A DNA stretch of 64,000 nt, taken from positions 269,384 to 333,383 of the forward strand of contig JAJEKB010020696.1 in assembly GCA_022393335.1 (NCBI GenBank), written 5' to 3'. The first letter of the stretch is position 1, and each line of letters opens with the position of its first letter. The notes beneath the pieces are model-generated. The model was given only the letters and a program-made list of their open reading frames with translations, did not search any database and had not been told where the DNA came from. This stretch comes from Macrotrachela quadricornifera (Eukaryota > Rotifera > Eurotatoria > Philodinida > Philodinidae). Position numbers and translations under genes: made by a program. Of the stretch, positions 1-15,400 are shown one piece after another.

Positions 1-480
1 TAAATAAACGATATAAATCATCTTCACTAACATTTTCTGGTATTTTTTTGACCACAACTGTTCGTTCATCACAAAGTCGATATCCAATAGGAAGATTGGG
101 AGAATTACCTGCATATTTCACATAACATTCAGGACCAAGAAGAAGGTAATCGATAGGTCGCTGAAAATTGCGCTTGGCTTCCTTTACTGTTCTATATTGA
201 ACGAAAGCATATCTAAAAAGAAGTTAGAAGCTATTGTTTGTATTTTCCAAGAAGGCACATTATACTTAAGACGTGATAATGTTTGACATTGCTTTAAGGT
301 CACTTTAATACATCCAGGAAAATGATGGTATAGATCACTTTTATTTACATTATACCGTAATCCAGATACAAGGAGTGTTTTGTAACGATTAACAACTTCA
401 TTTATTTCTCTTTTTTTAACATTAGTTTTAGCGTAGATATTTGTTGTTATTGTATCTTTTGAAGTGGGTGATTCCTGCAT
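1..480 (-). CDS. RRM exons of the JmjN-JmjC-RRM gene
   Basis: Two exons (480-266, 212-1) flank a 53-bp intron (265-213). The joined protein has an RNP2-like strand LLVSGL, a helix region, then the RNP1-like strand KYAFVQY created exactly across the splice junction, and ends RRM1 near CYVKYA. A second RRM begins with VVVKKI and is cut by the window edge at position 1. The first codon here is ATG, but it is preceded by a good acceptor (tttatttag at 490-481), and the phase fits the exon ending at 7612, so I treat it as internal. If that join is wrong, this is the start of an independent RRM protein. Confidence 0.65.
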
Positions 481-3400
481 CTAAATAAAGTTAAATATGG
501 ATTATTTGACTAACAGATCTTATTGGGAAACGATTTATTATAGTTTAATTGTTTTTGCCAAAAAAATTCCCAAAAATTAAAGTTCAATTGAAAATCATAT
601 TCAAATGAAATATTAGCGAACATTCTTTTATAGATCCACAAGAAGTAAAATACATCCTATTTTGGTTTTCTATACAATAGTATACTTGAGTATATATTGA
701 TACTAACTAATACTCATTCAGAAGAAGCTACGGTTTTCATCATTTGAAAGAAGAAATGGAAATATATCGAACTATACATTATAAGATCAATTGACATAGT
801 TTTATCAAAGACTTAAAACGACCGTTTTGGAAAACAATATATTTCGTCAGGTGTTTAAAGCGATTACTCTATAATTTCATGTGCATTTTAATCGCTAACA
901 GAAGATCTACAAATTATATTTAAGGGTACCTCCTTCCTCTTTTTTAACTATTTCTATGTCTCGAAAATGGTAAAGTCGATCGGGCTGAAATTTTTACCAC
1001 AGATAGAGGACCTAAATTGATGAGACACGTGTTCGCAGAAAAAATTTTCAAAAGGAGTCTTCGTTTTTTTGGAGAACCCATGGTTTTCTATGGGATCTCA
1101 TATTGCCATTGGTTTACCCCATTCGACTTTGTTTGTTTGAGCTGAAAGTTTCTTGTGAATACATACGAATGTATCTCAGAGGTATTATTGAGCTTTTTCG
1201 AAAAATCCCATTTTCTTTTTTTATAGCGAAAATATTTAGACGTTTTCTAGAAAACCAGTGTTCTGTCCTTTGTGAATACTATAACTTCAGATGAAAACGG
1301 CCAGTTGTGCCTCTGAGGGATAGTCCCAATTGTATGTGGTAAAAATTTCAGGTCGATCGGACAAAGTTAGAAGGGGATTCATGGTGATACAATCAAGCAC
1401 CTTGGTCGAAAAACTCAAAATAATTTTCGGAAGCCGAAAGTTTGTTTTTTAGAGGTTATATGCGCTATCTATTATGAGGACTGGTTTTTACCTCTTATTA
1501 TTGCGAAAAATTTTACTACTTTTAGATGTACTTAACCTCTCGTAAAAATCAAATAAAATATCGACGGCAGATTCGATTGAGCTCATTCAAGCGTAGATCG
1601 AAAGAATAAAATCCACGCTACCTTAAGAGGACGTAAACGAAATTTTTTTTTTTCTTTTTTTATCAAAAAAGAGAGGAAGGTACCCTTAAGACCGAGATGT
1701 GTACATTCATCCTTTCAGAAATTTAAATATCCTAGTGAAAATTCTCAGCTGATTTTTCTATTATAAAATCACTTTTTGCCTTTTTTCCATATATAATAGG
1801 CGCTCAATTTTTGAACATTTTTTAAAAAAATTGCTTAAGAAAACTTTCAAAAACCCACTAGAAAAAGCCTGTATTATATAATTCGATGCGTCTTCATCTC
1901 CTCTTTCCAATGGTGAAAACCGCAGTTCCCTATCTAACTCCGATTAAAAGCTATTTAAAAAATACCGACTCGTCTTTTTTTCTAAATCGACATTGGAAGC
2001 GTAAATTCTTTAGTACTCTTACAAGAGAATCGTTCCAACTAATTCACACCGATTTTGCTCATATGTAGGAATCATCAGGTAGAGAAAATGCCTAAAAAAT
2101 ATGTGTCCATATTGCGATTTAACTGAGATATTCAAGTTTTAATCGAATTTCTTTGTCGTATCCTGATTATCTAGCAATATCGTATCTTACCATTTTTAGC
2201 TGAGACTTAATCCATATAAAGCCCTCAATTAGACTAGCTTTTTAAAAAAAAATCAGAAATCATAGACATAATATCATTGAGTTATGAATTTTCCAAAATA
2301 TTCCTATTTTTGACAATATTTTGAAAAGGCGGCTACATTTTGGAAAATTCAGATCTCAGTGCTGCTATATTCAAAACTTCTGAATTTATTTCACAAGCTA
2401 ACCTAATTGAGGGCTTTGTGTGAATCGAGTTTCAGTTAAAATTTCCAAAATACGATATTGTTAGAATATCAGGGGAGGGCAGAGAAACTTGAATATTTCG
2501 GTCAAATTGCAACATAGGCACATATCTTCTGAGGCTTTTTCTTAGCATTATGTCTTCTACATATAGCCAAAATTGACGTGGATCAGTTGGAGTGATTCCC
2601 TCGTTAATCATTTTAGTTCATTTGGTATCTGCAATACCCTTACTCCTTTTATTATCTTTAGAGAAACAAAAGTTCCTAAAATGACTAAATTAAACCAAGA
2701 TAAGTTTTATTTCTCGTGAACCCTTTTTATAGTTTCCTAAACCTATGACCACTAGTATTCAAGTGCGATTGTAGGCAACAAAGTTTTTAAAAATAACAAT
2801 TTTTTAATACCTTACAATGCGCATTTCTTAATTTTTCCCTCTGATTTACTTTATCGTTTCTATCACTATCGGGAAAACCGATGCAACTAATAAATCGATT
2901 TTAACTTTAGACTCTTTGCATAGGGTAGATCCGAGTGATATATGAAAGGCCCCAAAAAGAGAAGTGCTTATAGGTCTTCTATCTGAAGTTATAGGCATTC
3001 TACTGAAATTTTGATTTATGATATTGTATATAACAACAAATCGAATGGCAGTATTTCGAGCTGAGATCTTGTCCATAGAAAGGTCTGTTTGTGTGTACGA
3101 TGTCCTGAAAATTTTAGCTCAAAAGAATGTTTCCCTCCTCACATATTAAAGTTCCGAAAATCGCTCATATCTCAAAGAAGACGCTAGAATTTTCTGTTTT
3201 CTTGAAGCTTTAATATCTTGAGAAACAAACATTGTTTTGAGTTGAAATTTTTGGTACATTCTATTCATACATAGACCTCTCTGTAAGCAAAATCTCCGCT
3301 CAAAATACCACCATTCGATTTGTTGTTATGTACAATGTCATAGATCAAAATTTCAGTAAAATACCTATAACTTTGGATAGAAGGCCTACTTATCAAGAAC

Positions 3401-6400
3401 ATGTTTAATCATAGACTCAATGCAGACTTATCGCCTCTTTCGGCTACTGAAAATTATAGATTTCTATATCATTTTTATTAAAAGTTATTCCTATAATATT
3501 TACGAGGGAACATATTTAAATGTTCCAGCAATTTAGACCCTATCTTTATGCAATAAGTAGATCTTGAGATAAAATATGAAAAACCTGAAAAGGGTTTATG
3601 CCCTCGTGCCTTTATTACCGAGAAATCGTATTTTAAAATAATTTTCTCTGCATGGCCTAAGACTGATAGCAACATCGTACTTTAGAATTTAGACCTTAAA
3701 TTTTGGCCAGATTGAGACCTTATTTAGACCAGATTATGAACAAAGTTTCCGATTTCTCACAAATATTCTCTGTGAGATACGAATTTTCTATAAAGCATAA
3801 ACATTTAAGTAGTTCCATATCCGCAAGAAATATGTTTAAAAAATCTGAAACTTTATTCATATAGAAAAATTTTTAAAAAAATGCAATATATCGAAAATAA
3901 ACGCACGAGAGCATGAATTCTTTTCAGATTTTTATACCTTATTAAAGTCTACTTATTACCAAAAGATGCGGTCTAAATTCTTTGAACATCTAAATATGTT
4001 CCTTTCTTCGTCTTCCTTTGTTGTGATGTGAACGATAGATATTAACGTAAATTCTAGTTAAAAAAGTTTGTTAGCGCAGCTCCTTTGGGACTAAAATGTG
4101 GAACTCATATATGTCATTTGACTTCAATAAATTAATATAAAATTCGTACAGTAACAAAATCTTTTGCAGAGTATAGCTGTTTTCTAAGATAATCTACGAT
4201 CAGAACAAAAATATCTTTTTCTCTGTATTTGAAACAGAATTTTTTCTTTGTTGTGAGTGCCCTATTTTTAGTGTGTATTGTTGCTATCCGCTCGTTATTT
4301 TTCGTTTTCGGATTTTTTTATTTAATATCCTTATTTTCTTAATATGACATTCATTTTCCTTATTCTAACATTATTATCCTTTTAAATATATATTAATTCA
4401 TAAATGCTAATGCCAATTATTTTTCACGGTTCTAATCTGAGAAAATTACAATTTTTACTCTAGATATAGTGAAAAAAGGGTTCATCAACTGTAAATACAC
4501 GTATAAAAAGGTTTATCAGAATGTTTATGTGGTTGAAAAATATTTTATTTGTTGTAAAATGATAAACCCTTTGAAAGGCTGTATAAAATAAAAAACCCAA
4601 TTAATTTCGATGCAAATTTTCGTTTATCAGAAGGTAACAGAAATTTACGTGGTGCTAAAAAAGGCTTTGTCTCCTGCCGCAGAAGCGTTTACAACGAAAT
4701 GTTAGAATGAAGAGAAATTTAACAACCGATTAAGAAAATAGACTCACGAAAGAGATACATCTGACAGGTGATGAACAAAGAAAAGTTCGAAATAACAACT
4801 TCACATCATAGCGAAAGAAAATATTTCATGATTGAAGATACGCTATCGAATCACAGGAACTCATGTAACCACACTAAAAAAACACGTTAGCAAACTAAAT
4901 TATACAACGAGTACTGAAAACTAGTGAGACGCGCAAAAAAGAACAAAACAACACGCAATATACAGTGACGCAACAAACAAACATCTCCAACGCATGGAAT
5001 AAATCGAATAATTTATAAAGAACACTACGAATGAAAACCACAGAAAGAAGAAATGATAGCTGAAATTCTCAGGTGGATTGTGCCCACTAAATGGAGAAAG
5101 CCATCAATGTACAAATGACAAGAAAGAACTGCATACCAAAATATATTATTTCAATCGATATTACCGATAAAACTAAAAGCGCAATCGAACGAAAAAATGA
5201 CCAAAATCGAAACATATATTACGAAACCAATATTGTTCATGAAACTCAAAAGTTAATAGATACAAAAAAAGACTCATGGAACTAAATCAAAATGTATATT
5301 ATTAACTAAACCTTTCTCATAACATTTAGAAAGTAATACAGGGAATAAAAGACTCAAAAAAGGCATAGCGAACTATATATTATAATATAAACCCTGCTCA
5401 GGAAAAGAACGAATTAATCGATAGACAAAAGTAAGACAAATAGAACTAGATCTAAATAGATTTAAGAAAATGATCCTTGCTCGTGAAAGGCAAAAATGAA
5501 CAGATTTAGAAAAAACATGCAGAGAATTAAATCGAAATATATATTATGATTTGAATCTCCCTCATGAAAATGAGAAACTAATCCATTGAAACGAAAAAGA
5601 TGAAAGAAGAAGGACAACGTTTAGTATAGCCCCCCCCCCCCACTTGTTGTAGACTTTCCTCATCACTGGAGAAGCCTAAAATATCAAACTGCGAATAAAT
5701 ATTTGTTTCAAGATCTTGAGAATAAAGATGTATTTTGTGCGTATATCCATGTGGCTGGTGTCATCCTCTACCAATGTTTCCTATTCGTTGTGCCCTTCTC
5801 CATTGGTTCACTCTTCGTTGGCACAATAGGGGACAAATACACTTATTGCCCCCTCTTCTCATCTTTTGATCTAATTTGACTAATTAGCCTGGACAGTTCA
5901 TTAAAAATACCCTCAAAGGTTTCCAAGTGTTCCAAGGCCAGTAGTTTAAGAGATAACTTGTATTTGTCCTACTTGATACAAGCATCACAAACCATCTCAA
6001 TAGCTGAGGGTAAAGGCAAAATTTTGATACAATCATCAAAGGGCATCTACTCTGGAGATATTGATTGAATATGGATTAAGATTTTGCCTTCGTTCTCAGC
6101 TATTGAGATCGTTTGTGAGGCTTGCATCAAGCGGACAAATACAAGTTGTTTTTTTAATCTATTGGTGTGAGGACACTTGGAAACCTTTGAGGATATTTAT
6201 AATGAACTCCTCAGAGGCTAATTAATCGAATTAGATCAATAGACGAGCGGAGGGGCTGGGGCGAGGATCTATAGGTGTATTTGTTCCGATAAACGAACTA
6301 TGCCCCCGACAGTAAGAAACTTATGAATGGAAAAAAAAACGAAAAGATGGAAATTGAAATATAGTGTGATATGTCGGAACATTTTAGCGAAACTTAAGAA

Positions 6401-9400
6401 ATCTCGATCCACCAAATAAAAGGGATAGGTAAATAACAATATGAAACTTTTGACGTTCGACTGGTAGCATTTAAAATGATTATACAAGACTCTTCAGTAT
6501 TGATTCTCTGAATAATTCTAGATAAAACGAAAAGCTTCTCACATACTTTATATTATTCTTATTTGGCAAAGCTCTCTCAAAGGCGATAATAATTGATTTG
6601 GGTTTATTATTTCTTGATGTATTGACAATTATTTGTCAATCACATTTGTAACGCAATCTAATAAAGAATGAAGATTAAATAAAAAATAACAAATTGTTTT
6701 AAAGAACAAATAAAATAATCTATCCATTAAAATAGAAGAGTAAATCTTTCCAATAAAATGTAAAATAATCAAACTTTATACGTAGAATGATAGACCGTTT
6801 TATAACAAGCAGTAGAGTGATTAATCCCTAAACGTTGAGTAATAAACCTTTTCATGCAGAAAAATAGAAGGACTAACGCCTCCCCATTTAGCAATAAATT
6901 GTGCCAACCAAAATTTCGAGTAATCAACTCTATACATAGGATAATAACCCTTTTTAAACTAGAAAGTAAATCAATCCACATCTGCGAATGAAAAAGACGT
7001 TGGATCAAATCTCAAACAATAGGAAGAATGGTGATAACTTTGAAAGTGTATAAAAGTTGACTTTTATCGGTAAAATAACAAATCCTTATCAATGAAAAGG
7101 TATAAGATATAACATTTTACGTACAATAATAAATCTTTTGGATTAAGTAAGTGAATCAACTCGTATTCGTGGAGTAATAAATCTGTTCAGAAAAACGATA
7201 GAAGAATATATCCTTAGATATAAAATAATGGGCTATTTTTTGAAAAGGTAGTATATTCTTCTTATGAAAGGAGAATGTTATACCCAATTAATCAAGAAGT
7301 ACTACAATAAAATCCAAAAGAGAATAATAAAATATTCTTATCCTGGACACGTACTATAATATATTGATATAATTTGAATAGCATAGTTTTATCATAAAAT
7401 GCAAGAATAACAAACCATCATATACCCTTTGAGATTTGATAAATCCATAATTTGATAAACGTTTCGATTATTAAATCCTAAAAGGATATATAAGGGAAAT
7501 TCTTAAGAGCAAGGGTAGATTATTATGCATATTTCTTTTTCTGTATAGGAGGAAAGAATCGATCGTCACGGACTGTATGCTTCGGGAGTGAGAATAGATG
7601 GTATTACTTACTAATTGTTTATTTTGATGTTCTTTAATAGCATTGATTGGTTCTTCGGTTTGAGTATATGCTGACAAAGTAATAGTTGGAGTATGAACTA
7701 TTATATCCATGAGATCTTCGAATGAGGGAAGATCATCGTAGATATCCGCATTATTATTAAAATTTTGTGGTATTTGCATAAATGTAGCATTTTGATAGCA
7801 GGGCATTCCTTGCACTTGTGAAAGTTCATGGAAACACTCTTTCGAATTTTGCTCAGTCGATGTTGTTAAAGATATGTCTTTGTTAGCCGCACCATAGGGC
7901 TTGCTTTTTCTACAATCATGAACAGAATTCAGCAAAAAATATACTTCTTAACGTTGAGAAAATTTTGTGGATCAATATGAAACTTAGTAAAAGCATATTA
8001 TTTAGAAAAGATAATATGCTGTTGGATTTCAGTATAGACACATACTGAGTTCTTTCTCCTTAGTATAACTGATTTATATTAGAACTAATTATTTCCTTTC
8101 ATGAAATATATTCCAGAAAAAATTGGTAATGAACTTGTTTTTCAAAAAGTGACGCGCAATTGTATTGGTGGAAATCGGATGTCGAAAACTTTATTAACAA
8201 AATGTTCAAAAATGAAGTTTATTTTTTTATTGACTCCTGCTTTGCCTCAAAACAATCAGATCATCAAATATTACTAAGTTTTGTCGGTAGCGGTAGAACT
8301 TTGAGATTTCTACGGATTTCATGTGCCTTTTTGAACTCGATAACTTATTACAAAAGATTCTTTTGACAGTTGATCGATATGTTGAATACTTTACGCCGCA
8401 TTTAATGTTCAATCTAAAGATATTTAAAGATGGATAGCATTCCGGGCTTTCTAGCTATTTATAGCGAATGAATGAATTAAAAGGCTATAAGAATAAAAAC
8501 AGAGATGAGTAAATTAATGTAGGCGCGCAATAATTCATGTAATCATTTTCAACTAACCTTTGTAATTCAAATTGTTGCTGTGGACTCTTTTCATTTTGTT
8601 CATTTTGATGTTCATTTATAGAAGAATTGCTAACAGGTGAGATAATTGATGACGACAACAATTCATCACATCTTGATATAATGGGGTGTAGTCCGATAAC
8701 AGGTTGAGCATTTATTGAAGCGACTTTTTCAACTAAAAGAGAATGTTCTTAATTTAAATGGAATTTAAGAAATATAAGTTTGAATCTATATTCTGTTTAT
8801 CGATGATATATTAGATCGACATTTTTTTTTTATTATTCGTTCGTTCAATTATTCTAATTCTATATTGAATATATTATGAATATTTCGTTAGAGGTTATAG
8901 GGCATTCGAACACATGACAAAATATTCAACTTGTTCGACTCAGATTAAGAAATGTTGTTTTCTTAGCTTTTTATTTGATTATAGCCTGTTGTGTGGTTTA
9001 TATCCCAGGAGATTCATGAGTGGTCGGATTCCCATCAGCCGAATTCTGACCCGGATTTCGTCAAAAACAGGATGAAATCCGACACGGATCCGACCGAAAA
9101 CGATCGGATCTACAGGTCGGATTGAATCTCCTGGGAAGATGTTACATCATATTTTTGGAAAATTCGTAGTCTACAAAATAAGATTTTTTCAGCAAGACGT
9201 CTTTTGAGATCTCTGTTGATTTTTGACAGGAATCACGATATAATCATAGGAAACTAGCAAAACCTTTCGCTGTACGTACCTGTAACCGTTCACTCAATTC
9301 ATTCTGATTAACGCATTCGACCCGATTCAGTTTTTTTAGAAAATTTTTTTTAAATGTTCATTTTCATAGACTGTTAACTTCTAATAAATGCACTTGATGA

Positions 9401-12400
9401 CGTTTTCGTTATCTCCTACTGATTATCTATCGTTCTCTTCTTTATATAACTACATAATGAGTCATTTTTTTATTGATCAACTGAATAATCGCTCAAGTTA
9501 CTTTTTCGTTCTTTATCATATCATATGAAGCAGGTGCAAAAAAAAAGAAAGTTTCTAGCTTTTTCTCTCTTATTGTTTTCCCTCTATCGTCTTGTATATA
9601 AATACGACCAAAATTTTGAAACAGTTCACATATCGTTTGAAGAAATTAATACAGAGGATAGTGCTAGCTCACTTAGTGAAGTGAGTTCTTTGGATAAGGA
9701 TTTCGATAGAATGCACCTTGCATCTGCCGGTTCTGACAAAGAAGTTATTGATAACAAGAAAACTACACGGAAAACAAAGTAATCATTCTGCAGTTTCGTC
9801 AAAATCTTGTCCAGTCTTTACTGCTTGGCACGCCAACCGGAAAGTTAAAACCTACTCCAAGACAACAATCAACAAGTCATTCGAAGCACAAACTCGAAGA
9901 AAAAGAAGGATCTACGCGAAATGTTTGCATATGGTGCAGTGGTTGCTATACGAAGCGATGAACTCAACAGTCAAGAGAAGCCAGCCATGGGGTAGCAAAC
10001 AAAGTAAAAACTTTCTGTTCCGACTGTAAGGAATATTTTTCATCCTTATATTTCGCCTGCTACTTTCGCAAAAGGCAAAAGAAAATGATTTTCTATACAG
10101 TTTCTCGTTAGACCATAGCGTAGCCTACTAGTTGGCTATATCGGATCGAATGTGTTAATAGTCTATAAAATATTATTCAAAAGTGTTTCTATGCCATCTG
10201 ATCATCGAAAAAAGTCTTGAATTACACTTTTAAAACTTCTTCTGTATTTTTCTTACAATAAGTTTGCTTGGTTTTAGAGTTTCCACGCGCCCCTAAATGT
10301 CTTCAGTATTTTAAATGTTAGAGAAGGAGGTTGGTCTAAAAATTCAGAGAATAATCAGGTTAACAACTTAAAAGAGTCAGGTTTTTTGTTTTTTTTTATT
10401 TAACTCTTTGAAGACCAATTCTTCTAAGAGAGTCCCTCAGAGATGAACTTTATTATATTTCGCCCAATTTCAGTCAGACTTTGGGAGAATATTAGTCTAG
10501 GCTGGGATCGATTATGCGTGAAATATTTTCCCCAAAACTTCGATATATAAATGAGTTATAGCTGATTTATTGGTAAAAATTACTCTATAAACGAGCAAGT
10601 TCATCATCCTAATGATTAGCAGTTTAGAGGTCGGGGTGATTTTAGGTTTTAGAGTTTTCCTATGACTAGGTTGTGATAGAGCCTGACTTTTGAATTTTTC
10701 TTCTTTTGTTTTTCAAAAGCTCCGTTTATATCGAATAGTTATGATGAAAAACCTGTTCACGTAAACGGTATACTCTAATAATTTGGGTTTGAGAACAACG
10801 TCAAATAAGTTTTAGAAATCGATTTTTACGGAATACGCACAAATTTTACATTAATGTTTCGGACAGGCTGTAAGTAACTGATCTTTATCTTAAATATTAG
10901 TAGGCTCTTTGTGATTTATATTAAAAAGTTTCATTTAACACTGATAACAATAGAGAAAAAACCTTTACAAAACAATAAAAACTAGAAAAAGTTTTTCGAA
11001 AATAAATCACAATAGGTTACAAGTTTCGGACAACAGATGCATCAAAGCCTCTTCGTTTTGTGAAAATTCATATTTATTCTAAAAGAGAGGATTACAGTGT
11101 ATTTTTCTACGGTAAAAATGCGACTTCGATTTTTCTCAGAGGAAGGGCATTAACCGAACAAACAGTTTTCAAGCTTTTCATTTTATTTTAACCTAAAATG
11201 ACTACATAGAAATATTATGTTAATAAAAAGAAACAATTTTTCCTTATAAAGATTTCACCAACTGATGAGGGAAGAGTTCCAACTGTCAAATCGCTTTTAA
11301 GTCAAGACTATGTGCGCCATGTAGACCCAGATGAATTATGAATAGCCTGTAAAAAAGTTCAAGCCGCTAGTCTGTTGCTACGAAGATATGACGCTTTCAC
11401 AGTATTCTTTAAAAATAAATGCTGTGGTACTCCTCAGAGATACTAGAAATACTGATGTTCAAATTTCGACTTGAAACTTTGGATAGAGATAGACTTCAAT
11501 GAGAATAGTTTATTGTGGATGTTTTTGAGATTTTTTCATTTGTTTCTATTCTTAAATACGAGCATCAAATCTATCAGTTTATAGGGACAAGCTATTCATA
11601 ACTGTATCCTAGGATAGGAAGGGCGAAAAAATCTGAAATAGTCACAGTAAACTATTCTCGTTGAAGTCTATATCTATCCAAAGTTTGAAGTCGAAATTCA
11701 AAAATCAGTTTTTCTAATGTCTCTGAGGGGGACGACGGCATTTATTTAAGAATAGTATAAAAGTGCAATATCTCCATAGCATTAGACCAGTGGCCTGAAC
11801 TTTTTTCAGATTATGCATAATTCATCTGGGTCTACATAAAGGACATAGTCTTGGCTCAAAAGCGATTTGACAGTTGAGATCCTTCAATTATGAGACTGAA
11901 GTTCATTTATTGGAAGAAATTGAATAAAAGTTCAAGTATGATCTTGTGTACTAAATATTTTACTGTTAGCTAAGCGTTTTCTTCTTAATTGAAAAGCAGG
12001 TGTGACAATGTTTGCGCCATGGTCCTCAAAAGGTCTATGCTCAATATAGGTTATCTGTTTCATAAAATACACACTACTTTTCACCTGTTCTAAAACCTCA
12101 AGTATGGTATTAAGAAAAATAGGACTGTTAAATTGTACCGCAGAATCCAAGCTACATTTTAAAATAGCCCCCACTTTCTACCGCTTGAAATAGCTGAGAT
12201 ATTTTGCATGCACAACATTCATATTTTAATCATGAATGCCGAGGTAAACTCAATATTTAGAGCTGAAGTTTTTACTGTGAATTGTGCAATTCAACATACA
12301 TCTTCTGTAGAAGCTTCAGCAATATTGGATGATAAAAAGCAAAAATAAATGTCAAGTTCAGAGTACCTTAAGTATTCTAAGGGGGGAACCGTCCGAAGTA

Positions 12401-15400
12401 ATACATGAATTTTGACTCCATATTTTACCCATAAGTAGAACATCTATAGGCTAGCAAAAGCTGAAAATGGTATGGGCTTACTCGGAGATTTGGCTGAGGA
12501 CTAACTTGTATCAAAAATTTCAGACTTTTTTCACCTTGCGCTGCTAAATTGTGCATTTTCTAAAATGCTTATATTTTATGTAGTAGTTGTAGAACAGTGC
12601 CCATATTCATATTTTCGCGACGCATAACACAAAAAGTCTGAAACTTTCTATACAAGCTAGTTTACTTGAGACCTCGACACAGATAAAGTTTTGGATCTAA
12701 ATTCGAAAATATCATTTCGCCCCAAAATCACAGTTCTATAGGAAAATTTTAGTAAAACTTTCACATCGCAGTCAAATCACAGAATACCCCCCTACCATTT
12801 TCAGCTTTTCCTGGCCTGCCGATGTTTTATTTATAGGAAAAATATGGAGCCAAAGTCCGTGTACCACTTGGGACGGTTCCCTCATGAATGTTCTTATCAT
12901 TTGAATATCTGAAAGAATATTAATTAATTAAGAACTAACAGCTGAGTCTTAAACCGAACAGATCGTCAGTAATTTTTAGTAATCAAACTTTCAACAATAG
13001 TCCTAAACTGAAGTTGTCATCCATTTTTATGCAACAATACGTCATTGATATAAAAAACGAATTATTTAAATTTCTTCCTAAAGGTTATCCATTAAAGATT
13101 TAAATTCGTTTAAAGAAATTCAATAGGCTTCTCACAAAGATTACTTAAGATAAAGAAATATAAACACAAAACAGATGCAGTTTTAAAACAATATTAATCG
13201 TCTTTGAATATTATTCAAACTATGTTTCATTTGTATTCGCAAGTCTTTTTAAAGTACGAGACCTACCCAGATTGATCATTCCGACCGTGGAAAACGGCGT
13301 CTTATACAGCCTGAAACTGCTAAGAAACTGCGTATTAAGACACTAATTTTCATCGTATTTCGCCGTAATCTGTCAGCACGTTTTACGGACCTTTTTTTTC
13401 GCTAGACAACAGCGATCGTTTTTCGTCCTGTTTTCACCGTTTTACGAGCTCACGTAAAACGGCCCCTAACGATATCGTTTTTTGCTGTTTTGCACCGTTT
13501 AAGGCCGTTTTCTTTCACATGGGTACTGACGTAGTTGATGCTACATGTACTCTATATGTAAAGATACTTAAGCTTTAGAACATATTCACGTGAAAAATGC
13601 TTTTCATTGAATTTATTAACAGACGTGACTGTTCTCATTTTCTGAGTGAAAAGCTACGATGTTAAAAAAATATCAAAATTTTCATGAGTATTCTTTCTTC
13701 AAAAGGTCGCAAGATTGAATATGTGTTGAGTGAACGATTGTTATATAAATAGATATGCTTAAGTGAATGTATCTGACTATTATATAAAATGATCGTTGAA
13801 ATCTAAACACTTAAAATAGTAGTTTGCAGACTACTATATGAGTGACTAACCTTCAGTAAGTGATGCATTATTATCGTTACCAATACTAAGATATGTGTTA
13901 ATATATTTCTGTATAAGGTCATGTTTAAATAAACTAACATCGATGGTTTTTGATAAAGGAAAATGATTAATATCGCATTGACATGTTGGATCACGATAAT
14001 TTGCATAACCTTCTTCAATCCAACTGGGCAATGCAAAAGGGATCGATTCACTCCAACCTTCATCAGAAGTAAAACTTTGCGCTAAAGCACCCGCTGATAA
14101 AACCACAAATTCGTTGGGATGCTGGATAAGTCGATGATATCGAATATGATGTTTCTCAAGTACGAGAGGATCAATCAACAATTTTCCATGTTCAACACAA
14201 ATTGAAGTGCTTTGTCTTTGTAAAATTTCGTTTAGTTTTTCCCTTTCGTACGTAGGAATAATATACCAATGACGATGACCACCCTGATGATGATACACTA
14301 ACAAGGAGAGATGTTGTTGAACACTAGATAATGGGAAAATAGCACCTGGTCCATGAGCTCTTGATAGACAAGAAATGAATCGATTGGTTAACTTTGTGCC
14401 GCCTAATTTGAGTAGTGACTGTCTTGGTATACGATGGATTGAAAAATATTTTTGATTCCATCTTCCATAGAAGAAACTCTTTTTTGGTAAGATAGAAACA
14501 CTTGATTGAAAGAATACATGATTCGAATCAGATAGAGAAAGCCAAAAGTTGTTTTCATCCGTTATCGGCAACCGTTGTTTGTCATATAAATTTACGTCTT
14601 CTTTTTTCTCAACGGAGTAAATATGATCATTGTCACTACCTTTCGTAATTTGTTGAGTACTCGTACATATAGGTGAAATCTGGCGTTTCTTCAAAGCTAA
14701 TCTACAGTCGGCACTTAGTTGAATTTTAATAGCACCAAATTCTTTGAGAGTTCGTTCATGTACGAAAATGAAATTGATAAGATTTCTAAGCCCAGATGGA
14801 TTTATTTGTAATGTTGGTGCATCCATCGAGATTGATGATATTTTTTGCACGTCAAACTATATATAAAGAGTAATGATTTAAAATTGAATACTGTTATTAT
14901 TGATGAATGACAGAAATGGTTGACTACTCAAACAAAGAGAACACAATCTGACATATAAAGCTTACTTTAATTGTCAAATTTTCGTTTTTTATAAAAATCA
15001 AAATTCTATAAAGTCTGTTTTTGCTCTTGCGAAAATATCATTTTTTTCGTATTCCATCTTGCTAGCACTTAATATCCTTCATTAAAAAAGTAAAACATAC
15101 CAAAAGACACAGCCCGAAAAGCTCTAGAATCTAGGAAGTGGAAATCTGCAGTATAATCCTACTTCGTCCTATCCTATACGGTAGAGTAGGATTGAGGGTA
15201 AAGAATAAAATTTAGGGTGCGATTAGTATTTTGTTTTGTATCTGTTTCCAATTTTTTTCTATTCTTTTCTCTGTAACTTGAATGATTTACTAATTGATTC
15301 TTTGAGATCTCTATGAATGAAGATTATCAAAGTCTAAAAAATATATGAAGCAGCCCAGTTCATCTGCGAAAGAAACAAAACAAGTATATTGACTATACAT

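Noticed and set aside
7471..7605. Extension of the linker exon frame to 7471
   Set aside because: A GTAAGT donor at 7611-7606 ends the exon in the phase required by the next exon; the rest is intron read-through.
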